A stretch of DNA of 64,000 bases from Comamonadaceae bacterium PBBC1. Its GTDB lineage: Bacteria > Pseudomonadota > Gammaproteobacteria > Burkholderiales > Burkholderiaceae_C. The notes below the pieces were generated by a model that searched no databases, had not been told where the DNA came from, and saw only the letters and a program-made list of their open reading frames with translations. The stretch lies in NCBI GenBank assembly GCA_002256145.1, contig NKIP01000018.1, positions 1 through 64,000 of the forward strand. Direction: 5' to 3'. Of the stretch, positions 1 through 8,061 are shown in pieces. The position numbers were made by a program, and so were the translations under genes. Within the stretch, counting starts at the first letter, position 1, and each line of letters begins with the position of its first letter.

Positions 1-2
1 GC

Positions 3-683
3 CACTTGGGCACGCCGCAAGGCGGGCCGCTCAGTCCGCTGCTGGCCAATGTGTTGCTCGACGAAGTGGACAAGGCGTTGGAGGCGAGGGGCTACAGCTT
101 CGCGCGCTACGCTGACGACTGCAACGTCTACGTGGGCAGCATCAAGGCTGGCGAGCGGGTAATGGGGTACCTCAGAAAACTGTACACAGGCTTGAAGCTT
201 CAGATCAACGAAGCCAAGAGTGCGGTGGCCAGCGCCTTCGGGCGCAAGTTCCTGGGTTACGCGCTGTGGGTGGCCAAGGGCCGGGAAGTCAAATGCAAGG
301 TGGCCGAAAAGCCGCTGGACAACTTCAAGGCTCGAATCCGGCAACTCACGCGCCGCTCGGGTGGGCGTAGCATGGCGCAAGTGGTGGAAAAGCTGAGGCC
401 CTACCTGCTGGGCTGGAAGGCCTACTTCGGGATGGCGCAAACGCCCAAGGTCTGGCGAGGGCTGGACGAGTGGTTGCGTCATCGGCTGAGAGCGATCCAG
501 CTCAGGCACTGGAAGAGGCCGAAGGCGATCTATAGGGAGTTGAAGGCGCTGGGGGCCTCGGAAGATGTAGCGAACCAAGTGGCGGGTAACTGCCACAGGT
601 GGTGGTGCAACAGTGACGGGGCCATCAAGCGTGTGCTGACCATTGCGTACTTTGATCGGCTGGGGTTGCCAAGGCTGTCCTGA
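3..683 (+). CDS. ltrA: Group II intron reverse transcriptase/maturase, C-terminal part
   Basis: This is the C-terminal part of a group II intron-encoded protein; the frame is open to the window edge, so the true start lies upstream. The visible part begins with the RT block GTPQGGPLSPLLAN, followed by the catalytic palm motif YADD (about 36 residues from the window edge). Around residues 100-165 is the maturase (domain X) region, with a basic helix rich in R, K and W. No HNH endonuclease motif is seen after domain X, so the protein seems to end soon after the maturase/DNA-binding region. Such proteins splice their own intron RNA and reverse-transcribe it at a new target. The part visible has no frameshift or stop, so it may be functional. 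Confidence 0.93.
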   Translation, partial: HLGTPQGGPLSPLLANVLLDEVDKALEARGYSFARYADDCNVYVGSIKAGERVMGYLRKLYTGLKLQINEAKSAVASAFGRKFLGYALWVAKGREVKCKVAEKPLDNFKARIRQLTRRSGGRSMAQVVEKLRPYLLGWKAYFGMAQTPKVWRGLDEWLRHRLRAIQLRHWKRPKAIYRELKALGASEDVANQVAGNCHRWWCNSDGAIKRVLTIAYFDRLGLPRLS

Positions 684-695
684 CCTCAAGCTCTC

Positions 696-771
696 GAACC
701 GCCCGGTGCGGACCCGCATGCCGGGTGGTGTGGCAGGGGTACCTCCTACAACGGAGGCCCCCTATGCCGAT
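696..771 (+). ncRNA. Group II intron domains V and VI
   Basis: Domain V: bases 698-706 (accgcccgg) pair with 721-729 (ccgggtggt), and an upper stem 707-710/715-718 (tgcg/cgca) closes the tetraloop gacc, with the two-base bulge TG at 719-720 expected in domain V. Domain VI follows as a second hairpin (about 731-768) with stems ggca/tgcc, ggg/ccc and cctcc/ggagg and a bulged adenosine at 764, seven bases from the end. This is the ribozyme core needed for splicing, and it lies directly after the maturase stop codon. Confidence 0.8.
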
Positions 772-806
772 TCGTACTGGCCCAAGAGACTTTTGCAGTC
801 ACGCTT

Positions 807-1778
807 TCATTGCAACTCGAATCCTGAATCCTTGATGACGGGTCCCCAGTGCAAAGTGGCAGAAGACACCCAATCCTGCAATTGGACCGGGTTGGCATAG
901 GTGGCCACATTGCCCAATTTGGAGAGCTTTTCAACGACCTCGGGGTCTGCGAGGGCAGTGGCTACCGAGCGGCTAAAACGGTCTACAAATTCGGAGGGCA
1001 AACCTTTGGGTCCAAAAAATGCCAGCCATGGGTTCTTGTCGACCCCTTTGATGCCCAACTCCTGGAAGGTCGGAATGTCAGGTGCTGATTTGGCGCGGCT
1101 GGTGCCCGAGACAGCCATGACATGCATTTTTCCATTGCGGTGGTGTTCGATAGATTCGGTCAAGGACAAAAACCCTGCGGGCACTTGCCCACCCAGCAGA
1201 TCCTGGACCAAGGGTGCGCCGCCTCGATAGGGCACGGCCACCATCGGTGTACCCAGCGACTTGCCCACCAGCAGACCGGCAAATTGGGGCACGCTGCCCA
1301 CAGCAGGAATGCCGTAATTGGCTTTGCTCGGATTGGCTTTGAGCCAAGCGCCAAACTCGGCGGGAGTTTTGGCCGCAATCGTGCTGGACAAGGCCATCAC
1401 GTTGTAATAACTGGCTACACCTGCCAGGGCTGTGAAGTCCTTGAGAGGGTCATACCCGGGTGCCTTGAAGGTCAGAGGAATGATCACATGAGAATGGTCG
1501 ATGGTCAGCATCACCATGGCGCCGTCTGGCGCTGCGGCTTTGAGTTGTTGTGTGGCGATCATGCCACCGGCACCGGGTTTGTTGTCCACAATGACAGGCT
1601 GATTCATGATGACGCGTAATTTTTCTCCCATGATTCGCGCCACCACATCGGTCGCTCCCCCGGGCGGGAATCCCACCACGATGCGGATCGTGCCGTTGTA
1701 ATCGGCGGCGTGTACTGACAATGGCATCGCCATGAGCAGCAGAAAAAATGAACAGGTCAGGCGCTGGAGCAGTTTCAT
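807..1778 (-). CDS. TctC/Bug-family periplasmic substrate-binding protein
   Basis: A 323-residue solute-binding protein of the tripartite tricarboxylate transporter (Bug) family. An N-terminal signal peptide (about residues 1-24, ending SVHA/AD) is followed by the family signatures IRIVVGFPPGGATDVVAR and IVDNKPGAGG, which line the carboxylate-binding cleft. Length matches the family (about 320). It starts 21 bases after the hyuB stop, so it is the last gene of a kynureninase-like/hyuA/hyuB/tctC operon and probably captures that pathway's substrate. No TctA/TctB membrane subunits are in the window, as is common for the many orphan Bug proteins of Burkholderiales. The ligand cannot be predicted. 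Confidence 0.9.
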   Translation of the reverse strand: MKLLQRLTCSFFLLLMAMPLSVHAADYNGTIRIVVGFPPGGATDVVARIMGEKLRVIMNQPVIVDNKPGAGGMIATQQLKAAAPDGAMVMLTIDHSHVIIPLTFKAPGYDPLKDFTALAGVASYYNVMALSSTIAAKTPAEFGAWLKANPSKANYGIPAVGSVPQFAGLLVGKSLGTPMVAVPYRGGAPLVQDLLGGQVPAGFLSLTESIEHHRNGKMHVMAVSGTSRAKSAPDIPTFQELGIKGVDKNPWLAFFGPKGLPSEFVDRFSRSVATALADPEVVEKLSKLGNVATYANPVQLQDWVSSATLHWGPVIKDSGFELQ

Positions 1779-1799
1779 GGAGATCTCCTGGAAAGAGGG

Positions 1800-3461
1800 T
1801 TAAAGGGCAGGGGGGAAAAATTTAGGGGGAGTCGGGGACAGTGAGAGGCCTTGGTTGACGGTATCCGTTGCGCTAAGGGCTGGGTCTCGCTTTTCGGGAG
1901 GGCCAAAGCCACCACCACCGGGCAGTTCAATGCACAGGCGACCTCCATCCGGGATGTGAATGGTGCTTTTGCCTTCGTGCGGCATTTGCGCGCCGCTGGC
2001 CGATTGGATGTCTACTCTTCCTGGGGCACCCGACATGCCGCCGTTTCGGCCTCTGGCCGGGTAGGTGCGTCGGTCGAAGGTGGCGGCCGAACAGTCAAAA
2101 CCCAAGCCGTCGCGGGTGCCGATCACGATGCGTTGGCTGAGGCCCCCGCGCCACTGACCGGCACCGCCCGATTGGGGCAAATACACTTTTTCCCAGAAAA
2201 CCAACGGAGATTGGGCTTCGGTGATTTCAACCGGAATGCCGCCCACGCCACTCGGAAAGGCAGTGGTCGATAAACCATCCTTGGTCGGTCGTGCACCTGT
2301 GCCGCCCAAGCCGACGCTCATGACATTGAATGCCTGACCTTGTGCGGGGTGTCGGCTCATGGCCAGCACCCAGATGCTGCCGGCTGATTCGGCAGGCACC
2401 TGGCCATTGAGGGCTTGCTCCAGGCAACCAAACATCAGGTCTGGGAGCATTTGCCCGATCACATGGCGAGCTGTCACCGGGCTGGGCCGTTGTGGATGGA
2501 CGATGCTGCCCTCGGGGGCGAGTACTTCGAACGGGGCCAGAGAGCCTGCATTGTTCGGAACCTCGGGTGCGATCAGGCATTTGAGGCCGAAGACCGAGTA
2601 GGCATCGCTGTAGCACTTGGGCGAGTTGATGCCCATGCGCGATGCTTTCCCGGTGCCTGCGTAATCCACTCGGATCTGTTCGCCTTGCTTGTGCAAAGTG
2701 GCCACCAAGCTCACAGGTTGTTCATAGCCATCGATGGTCATTTCGGCACGCCATTGCCCATCGGGCAGTCGGGCAATCGCTTCGCGAGTGGCGCGCCCGG
2801 ATTGCTCAAGAATGTGTTCGGCCAGCGTGTCCAGATGCGAGAGTTTGAACTCGTTCATCATCTCGATCAGGCGTCGGCTGCCCACTTCGTTGCTGCTGAC
2901 CAGAGACAGGATGTCTCCTCGCGCCTCAATGGGGTTGCGCGAGTTGGCCTGGATGATGGCCAGCACGTCTTCATTGAGTGCTCCGGCACGTACCAGTTTG
3001 AGGTGAGGAATGCAGGTGCCTTCCTCATACACAGACGCGGCATCTGCTGTGAAGCCACGTCCTCCCACATCGATGGTGTGACAGGTGGATGCAAACAAGG
3101 CCACCGGGCGTTGCCCGATAAACACCGGGGTCACTACCACGAAATCAAACAGGTGCCCGGTGCCCATCCAGGGGTCATTGGTGACCAGCACATCGCCAGC
3201 GACCAGACCCTCCAGTGGAAAGCGTTCAAGGAAATGACCCACAGCGACGGCCATGGTGTTGACGTGCCCGGGTGTGCCGGTGACGGCTTGGGCCAGCATG
3301 CGCCCCTTCGTGTCGTAGACACCAGCTGACAGATCGCCTGCCTCCCTCGCCACCGATCCAAATGCGGTGCGCAGCAAAGCCTGCGCTTGCTCTTCCACCA
3401 CCGAGATCAGACGGTTCCACATCACCTGGGTGCGTATTGTGTGCAGCATGTGTGTGCTCAT
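1800..3461 (-). CDS. hyuB: Hydantoinase B/oxoprolinase family protein
   Basis: A 553-residue protein of the HyuB family, the partner subunit of HyuA in ATP-dependent N-methylhydantoinases, 5-oxoprolinases and the related acetone/acetophenone carboxylases. Family landmarks are the N-terminal DTKGRMLAQ segment, TPGHVNTM, and the VTNDPWMGTGHLFD motif near residue 95; the C-terminal glycine-rich ELPGGGGFGPPEKRD is also typical. Its ATG overlaps the hyuA stop codon (ATGA), indicating translational coupling with hyuA. The last 25 or so residues are proline-rich and low in similarity. Family membership is clear; whether the reaction is lactam hydrolysis or carboxylation is not decidable from sequence. 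Confidence 0.92.
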   Translation of the reverse strand: MSTHMLHTIRTQVMWNRLISVVEEQAQALLRTAFGSVAREAGDLSAGVYDTKGRMLAQAVTGTPGHVNTMAVAVGHFLERFPLEGLVAGDVLVTNDPWMGTGHLFDFVVVTPVFIGQRPVALFASTCHTIDVGGRGFTADAASVYEEGTCIPHLKLVRAGALNEDVLAIIQANSRNPIEARGDILSLVSSNEVGSRRLIEMMNEFKLSHLDTLAEHILEQSGRATREAIARLPDGQWRAEMTIDGYEQPVSLVATLHKQGEQIRVDYAGTGKASRMGINSPKCYSDAYSVFGLKCLIAPEVPNNAGSLAPFEVLAPEGSIVHPQRPSPVTARHVIGQMLPDLMFGCLEQALNGQVPAESAGSIWVLAMSRHPAQGQAFNVMSVGLGGTGARPTKDGLSTTAFPSGVGGIPVEITEAQSPLVFWEKVYLPQSGGAGQWRGGLSQRIVIGTRDGLGFDCSAATFDRRTYPARGRNGGMSGAPGRVDIQSASGAQMPHEGKSTIHIPDGGRLCIELPGGGGFGPPEKRDPALSATDTVNQGLSLSPTPPKFFPPAL

Positions 3462-5575
3462 GATTGGACCTCCATCATCAAATGGCCTTGCTCATCCAGA
3501 CGCGCCATCCAACCTGCGGGAATGACGATCGTGGTTTCGTCTTCCGCTACCAGCGCGGGGCCTGCAATTTTTTCGCCGGTGCGAAGGTCAAAGCGCCAGT
3601 GCAGGTCAAATGAGCGGTCTTGGCCCAATGCGGGCTCCCAGACAGGCCGTGTCGACAAGGCTTCACGTTGATGGGTGGCTTGCGGTAAGGTGATGGGCTG
3701 AACGGTTTGAGGCGCAGTGGAGACGGTCACCGACCAGGTGACGACCTCGACGTCGACATCGGGAATTCGCAGGCCATAAATTTGCGCGTAGGCTTTTTCG
3801 AAATCTTCCACCAAGGCCTTCAGTGTGGATTTGTCCAAGCAGCCGTCTGAAGCAGGTGGCAGGCGAACCCTCAGTTCATGGCCTTGTCCGGCATAACGCA
3901 ATTCGGCCAGTCGCTGCACTTCCAAGGGAGCCCCTGCGCTCGCGGTTGCCACCACCGCCAGCGCTTCGGCCTGCATGGCCTTGAGTCGGACATCGACCAC
4001 TAGGGGGTCCATCATCAACAACACCGACAGATCGCTGCGCACCACTTCAAAAGCCACGGGCGCGCGCAAAAAGCCAATGGCTGAGCCTACGCCGGCACCT
4101 GCTGGGACCATGACCCGGGTGATGCCCAGCTTTTGGGCCAGTCGGCCAGCATGCAAGGGGGCAGCGCCGCCAAACGCCACCATGGTGAAGTTTTCCAGGT
4201 CCTGCCCGCGCTCAATGGCATGAACGCGGGCCGCATTGGCCATGTTTTCCTCGACCATCTCGCTGATGCCTGCGGCGGCCCAATAGGCGTCCATGCCCAA
4301 AGTGTGTCCAACATGGCGCGAGAGGGCTTGCCTGGACAAAGAAATATCCAAGGGCATGCGGCCTGCGGCAAAGCGGTCAGGGTCGATGCGACCGAGCACC
4401 AGGTTGGCGTCGGTGACGGCTGGCATGTCCCCGCCTCGAGCGTAGCAGGCGGGGCCCGGTTCGGAGCCACAGGAATCTGGACCGACCGTGATGCGCTGCA
4501 GAGCATCAACCCGGCCGATGGATCCTCCGCCCGCACCAATTTCCACCAGCTCGATGACTGGAATGCGGATCGGCAAGCCGCTGCCTTTGAGGTTTTTCCA
4601 GACCCGGCCGACTTCGAAGCGGCGCGACCTTTCGGGCTGGCCGTTGTTGATCAGGCAAATCTTGGCGGTGGTCCCGCCCATGTCAAAGGCCAGCACCTTG
4701 TCCAAGCCACATTCCCTTGCCAGATGCGCGGCCAAAATGGCACCACCGGCCGGGCCAGATTCGACCAGACGTATCGGAAAACGTGCGGCCAATTCCAGCG
4801 TGGTCAGCCCGCCGCCAGACATCATCATCAACATGGGGCATAGCAGCCCTTTTTGGCGGATGCTGTCTTGTAGCCGAAAGAGGTAGCTGCCCATCAGGGG
4901 GCGCACATAGGCATTGGCCACAGTGGTGGAAAAACGCTCGTATTCGCGGATCTCGGGGCAAACTTCTGAGGACAGGCAAATGCTCACATCCGGCCCAAGA
5001 ATGGCCGCAAGGATGTCGCGGGTGCGCTGTTCGTGTGCGGGATGGGCCCAGGCGTGCATGAACCCGATGGCCACGGCCTCGATGCGCGCCTCTCGCAGGT
5101 GGGTGCCGGCAGCCCTCACGTCGTCTTCGTTCAGGTCCAGCAGCACCGAGCCATCGGCCGCAATGCGTTCGCGGACCGTCAGTCGCAAGGGCCTAGGCAC
5201 CAGCTCGGTCGGGCCTTCCAGGTTGGTGTCGTAGGCATCGAAGCGTTTTTCAAAGCCCATGGCCAGAACATCCCGGAAGCCTTCGGTGGTGACAAAGGCC
5301 GTGCGTGCGCCCTTGCGCTCGATCAGGGCATTGGTGGCCAATGTGGTGCCATGCACGAACAGTTCAATTTGGAGGGCATCCAGGCCGGAGGCTTTGAGCA
5401 GGCGATCCAGGCCTTCCATCACGGCCAGTTCTGGCTGGCGTGGCGTGGTCAGCACTTTGCAGCTGTGGCGGCGGGAAGGCGTTTCAAGAACCACATCGGT
5501 GAAAGTGCCGCCAATGTCAGCGGCCAGGCGAATTGGGGCGTTCGGTTTTGCGTTCGGGAGGTCGGGAGCGGTCAT
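3458..5575 (-). CDS. hyuA: Hydantoinase A/oxoprolinase family protein
   Basis: A HyuA-type ATP-binding subunit of about 705 residues, acting in the cytoplasm with HyuB. The N-terminal phosphate-binding motif ADIGGTFTD lies near residues 19-27, a second actin-like ATPase motif AFDMGGTTAK near 295, and AFGGAAPLHA further on, as in N-methylhydantoinase, 5-oxoprolinase and acetone carboxylase subunits. The ATG at 5575 is preferred because it places the first motif at the usual distance from the N-terminus; the frame also has an upstream TTG at 5632 that would overlap the kynureninase-like gene. The gap to that gene is 37 bases, and hyuB overlaps the 3' end, so all are probably co-transcribed. Confidence 0.92.
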   Translation of the reverse strand: MTAPDLPNAKPNAPIRLAADIGGTFTDVVLETPSRRHSCKVLTTPRQPELAVMEGLDRLLKASGLDALQIELFVHGTTLATNALIERKGARTAFVTTEGFRDVLAMGFEKRFDAYDTNLEGPTELVPRPLRLTVRERIAADGSVLLDLNEDDVRAAGTHLREARIEAVAIGFMHAWAHPAHEQRTRDILAAILGPDVSICLSSEVCPEIREYERFSTTVANAYVRPLMGSYLFRLQDSIRQKGLLCPMLMMMSGGGLTTLELAARFPIRLVESGPAGGAILAAHLARECGLDKVLAFDMGGTTAKICLINNGQPERSRRFEVGRVWKNLKGSGLPIRIPVIELVEIGAGGGSIGRVDALQRITVGPDSCGSEPGPACYARGGDMPAVTDANLVLGRIDPDRFAAGRMPLDISLSRQALSRHVGHTLGMDAYWAAAGISEMVEENMANAARVHAIERGQDLENFTMVAFGGAAPLHAGRLAQKLGITRVMVPAGAGVGSAIGFLRAPVAFEVVRSDLSVLLMMDPLVVDVRLKAMQAEALAVVATASAGAPLEVQRLAELRYAGQGHELRVRLPPASDGCLDKSTLKALVEDFEKAYAQIYGLRIPDVDVEVVTWSVTVSTAPQTVQPITLPQATHQREALSTRPVWEPALGQDRSFDLHWRFDLRTGEKIAGPALVAEDETTIVIPAGWMARLDEQGHLMMEVQS

Positions 5576-5612
5576 GGGGGTATGGGTTGAAATGGCGGTT
5601 TTTTTAAAAAGC

Positions 5613-6872
5613 TCAGACCACGGGGCGTTCAAACCGGGCGTCTTGCCAGGTGCCGCTGGCGAGCAATTGCCGCAGGACCTGAACCGCTGACCACAGCTGT
5701 TGATGGGTCGTGGTCAAAGGGTGAACACCCCAGCGCAAAGCGTCAGGTTTGCGCGAAGACACGACGACCCCTTGTTCCACCAGGGCCTGCGCCAGAGCGG
5801 CGGCGCCATGGAACTGCAGCGTCACATGCCCGCCGCGTTGCGCGTGGTGACGAGGGCTGGACAAGTGCACAGGCCATGGGGCGCACTGTTCATCGAAGAG
5901 TTGAATCAGGGTATCGGTCAGTGAGCGGTGGCGCTGGTTCAGTGCCACCGGATCGACCTCGCGCCACAGTTGTGCGGCAGCAGAAAAAGCCGCATTGGCC
6001 AGGACGGCGGGTGTCCCCACCAGAAAACGATCAGCACCCGCTCCAGGCCGGTAGTCGGCATCAAAAGCGAAGGTGTCGGCATGCCCCATCCAGCCTGCAA
6101 TGGCGGGCCATGCGGCATCTGCCCAGCGCGGGTGGATGTACAACAGAGCCGGTGCGCCCGGTCCACCGCACAGGTATTTGTAGCCGCAGCCTACGGCCAG
6201 GTCTGCATCGCTTTGGCGCAACGCAATGGCCACAGCACCTGCTGAATGTGACAGGTCCCACAGGCTCATCGCCCCAGCCTCACGGATGTAGCGGTTCAAC
6301 TCGGTCATGTCCAACCGTGTGCTGCTGCGGTAGTCCACATGCGACAGGGCGACGACGGCCACATCTTGCGGGGCCAGGGCTGCAGGCAATTGAGACGCGT
6401 CATCGATGAAACGCAGCTGGGCCTGATGGTCCCGGGCTATGGCCTCTGCCACATAGCGGTTGGAAGGGAACACATGGCGCTCGAGCACGATCACATGGCG
6501 TGGTGCTGCAACGCTCAGTGCGTAGCGCAACAACTTGTATTGGTTGATGCTGGTGGTGTCCGTGACCCGAACGTCCTTGCTGTCCGCTCCGATCAGATGG
6601 GCTATCGAAGCACCGAGCGTGCGGGGCTGCTCCAACCAGTCCAGCTCGTTCCAGCTGCGCCGCCGTGCTTGGGCCCAACCCTCTTGCAAAACGGTGGTCA
6701 TTTTCAGGGGGACTGTGCATGGCATGGGTCCGATGGAGTTGGCATCGAAATACAGCGTGCCCGGCGTTCCTGAATCAAAGCTCTTGCCCATATGGGTCCA
6801 AAAAATTTGGCCTGGGTCTTGGGCATCGAGGTGCATGCAATCGGCAAGGGTCAGTGGCAAACAAGACTCCAA
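5613..6872 (-). CDS. Kynureninase-like PLP-dependent enzyme
   Basis: A 419-residue aminotransferase class V (fold type I) protein close to kynureninase in length and architecture. Recognisable parts are the N-terminal LADCMHLDAQDP, FDANSIGPMP, ERHVFPSNRYV, the DLSHSAGA segment carrying the Asp that contacts the PLP ring, and the Schiff-base lysine in GCGYKYLCGGPGAP around residue 230. True kynureninase cleaves kynurenine to anthranilate and alanine. Here the gene heads an operon with hydantoinase subunits and a TctC receptor and no other kynurenine-pathway gene is adjacent, so the substrate may differ. The TTG start keeps the family N-terminus; an in-frame ATG at 6836 is the alternative. A divergent LysR gene begins about 80 bases away. 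Confidence 0.8.
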   Translation of the reverse strand: MESCLPLTLADCMHLDAQDPGQIFWTHMGKSFDSGTPGTLYFDANSIGPMPCTVPLKMTTVLQEGWAQARRRSWNELDWLEQPRTLGASIAHLIGADSKDVRVTDTTSINQYKLLRYALSVAAPRHVIVLERHVFPSNRYVAEAIARDHQAQLRFIDDASQLPAALAPQDVAVVALSHVDYRSSTRLDMTELNRYIREAGAMSLWDLSHSAGAVAIALRQSDADLAVGCGYKYLCGGPGAPALLYIHPRWADAAWPAIAGWMGHADTFAFDADYRPGAGADRFLVGTPAVLANAAFSAAAQLWREVDPVALNQRHRSLTDTLIQLFDEQCAPWPVHLSSPRHHAQRGGHVTLQFHGAAALAQALVEQGVVVSSRKPDALRWGVHPLTTTHQQLWSAVQVLRQLLASGTWQDARFERPVV

Positions 6873-6904
6873 TTCGTGGAAGAGACCTGGTCATCGTAGT
6901 CAGA

Positions 6905-6923
6905 GCTTGGTATTCCAACAAGC
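6905..6923. promoter_or_regulatory. Candidate LysR-type operator
   Basis: In the short divergent region between the kynureninase-like gene and the LysR gene, the sequence GCTTG-N9-CAAGC forms an inverted repeat with perfect 5-bp arms and contains T-N11-A, the general LysR box. Its position between the two starts suits a site for the adjacent regulator. Short arms make chance occurrence possible. Confidence 0.35.
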
Positions 6924-6954
6924 CATGCAAAGGTAATAATCATGTCTTTTGGTT

Positions 6955-7974
6955 ATGGATGATCCAATGCCTGAATCTCCCAGTGCAGCTGGCTTACACA
7001 GCTCATCGACCCTTGATGACCCAGCCCCAACGCTGACTCCTGCTGGCATGCCAGACCCGGCTGCTTTGGTGCTGCTGGCTGAAATTGCAGATGCGGGCAG
7101 TGTTACGGCTGCGGCCCGCAGGTTGGGCTGTTCTCAGCCGGCCGTGAGCAAACAATTGCGCCGTCTGGAGGAGTCTTTGGGTGTGGCTTTGTTCGAGCGC
7201 GGTTTGCGGGGCGTACAGGCCACGGAATACGGTCTGGCCCTTCTGCCGCGCGCACGGGCGATTCGCAGCCAGGCCCGTCAAGCCGGTGAAGAGGTGCGGC
7301 AAAGGCGTGGCCACAAAGAAGGCCGGTTGGTGGTGGCGCTGTCCCACTTTGCCACCATGGCCTTGTTGCCCCAGGTCATTCCCGCATTTCGGCTCCGCTG
7401 GCCAGAGGTGCAGCTGAGCATCGTTCCGCCGACCTTTCAATTGGGCGGATTGCGCGAAGGCGCTCCTGACTTTGCGGTGATGTCCTTGCCAGCTGAACAG
7501 CTGGGACCAGAGTTCATCACCCGCGCGCTTTACGCCACCACCGTGTCAGTGGTGGTGCGTGCCGGTCATCCCTTGCAGCAGGCTCAAACCCTGTCGCAAC
7601 TGGTGGGGGCCCAGTGGGTCTTGCCCAGCCTAGAGAGTTCGGTCGCTCGGGGTCTGGACCGTGCTTTTGAGCAGGCCCGTTTGGCTCCCCCTCTTTGCAC
7701 GGTGACTTGTCAGACCCTCACGGGCCTGGAAACCCTGGCCCGCCACAGCGACCTCGTGGCAGCCATGCCGATGGAGGTGCATGAAGCCCGTATGCAAGCC
7801 AGTGGCTTGTGCCGGGTACCCATCCAGGAAACCATCGATGGCGCGCGCGTGGCCATCGTCCGCTGGTCTGATGCCAAGCCAACCCCAGCGGGGCAAGACC
7901 TCGAGGAGTCCTTTGTTCAGGCCGCTTACCTGCTGGCGCGTGAGCAAGCCAGAACCAGGGGGCATGCGGTCTGA
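6955..7974 (+). CDS. LysR-family transcriptional regulator
   Basis: A LysR-type regulator with an N-terminal winged helix-turn-helix (GSVTAAARRLGCSQPAVSKQ) and a C-terminal substrate-binding domain. The start is uncertain: ATG 6955, ATG 6967 and ATG 7048 are in frame, and only the last puts the helix-turn-helix at the usual distance from the N-terminus; the earlier starts add about 30 residues rich in Pro and Ser. None has a convincing ribosome binding site. It is divergent from the kynureninase/hydantoinase/TctC operon and most likely controls it in response to a pathway intermediate. Confidence 0.88.
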   Translation: MDDPMPESPSAAGLHSSSTLDDPAPTLTPAGMPDPAALVLLAEIADAGSVTAAARRLGCSQPAVSKQLRRLEESLGVALFERGLRGVQATEYGLALLPRARAIRSQARQAGEEVRQRRGHKEGRLVVALSHFATMALLPQVIPAFRLRWPEVQLSIVPPTFQLGGLREGAPDFAVMSLPAEQLGPEFITRALYATTVSVVVRAGHPLQQAQTLSQLVGAQWVLPSLESSVARGLDRAFEQARLAPPLCTVTCQTLTGLETLARHSDLVAAMPMEVHEARMQASGLCRVPIQETIDGARVAIVRWSDAKPTPAGQDLEESFVQAAYLLAREQARTRGHAV

Positions 7975-8061
7975 TCTCTGCTTGTTGCTGTCGGGACTTG
8001 AGCAGTTGACAGTCAAGCCCCCAGCCCTGTCAGACCTTCGCCCCTCGGTTATGGTCAGGGG

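Larger units (their letters stand above)
1..771 (+). mobile_element. Group II intron, 3' portion (5' end outside window)
   Basis: The window opens inside a group II intron. It holds the C-terminal half of the intron-encoded reverse transcriptase/maturase followed by structured RNA that folds as intron domains V and VI. The 3' boundary is placed after T771, because the sequence ends in the AY dinucleotide usual for these introns and the bulged branch-point adenosine of domain VI (A764) lies seven bases upstream. The next gene is a minus-strand TctC gene ending at 807, so the intron sits in an intergenic site downstream of a convergent gene. Integrity of the 5' half cannot be judged here. Confidence 0.85.

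Noticed and set aside
643..900. Open frame crossing the intron 3' end
   Set aside because: It overlaps intron domains V/VI and the TctC gene on the other strand and has no similarity.
2415..3329. Long open frame opposite hyuB
   Set aside because: It is the complement of a well-supported gene with typical codon bias; the translation has no motif and is rich in His, Gly and Gln as expected of antisense frames.
6932..6956. GGTAAT and GGTTAT half-sites near the LysR start at 6955
   Set aside because: Both resemble halves of the ATAACC-type box but stand as direct repeats 13 bases apart, not as an inverted pair, so they were not counted in the shared regulon.
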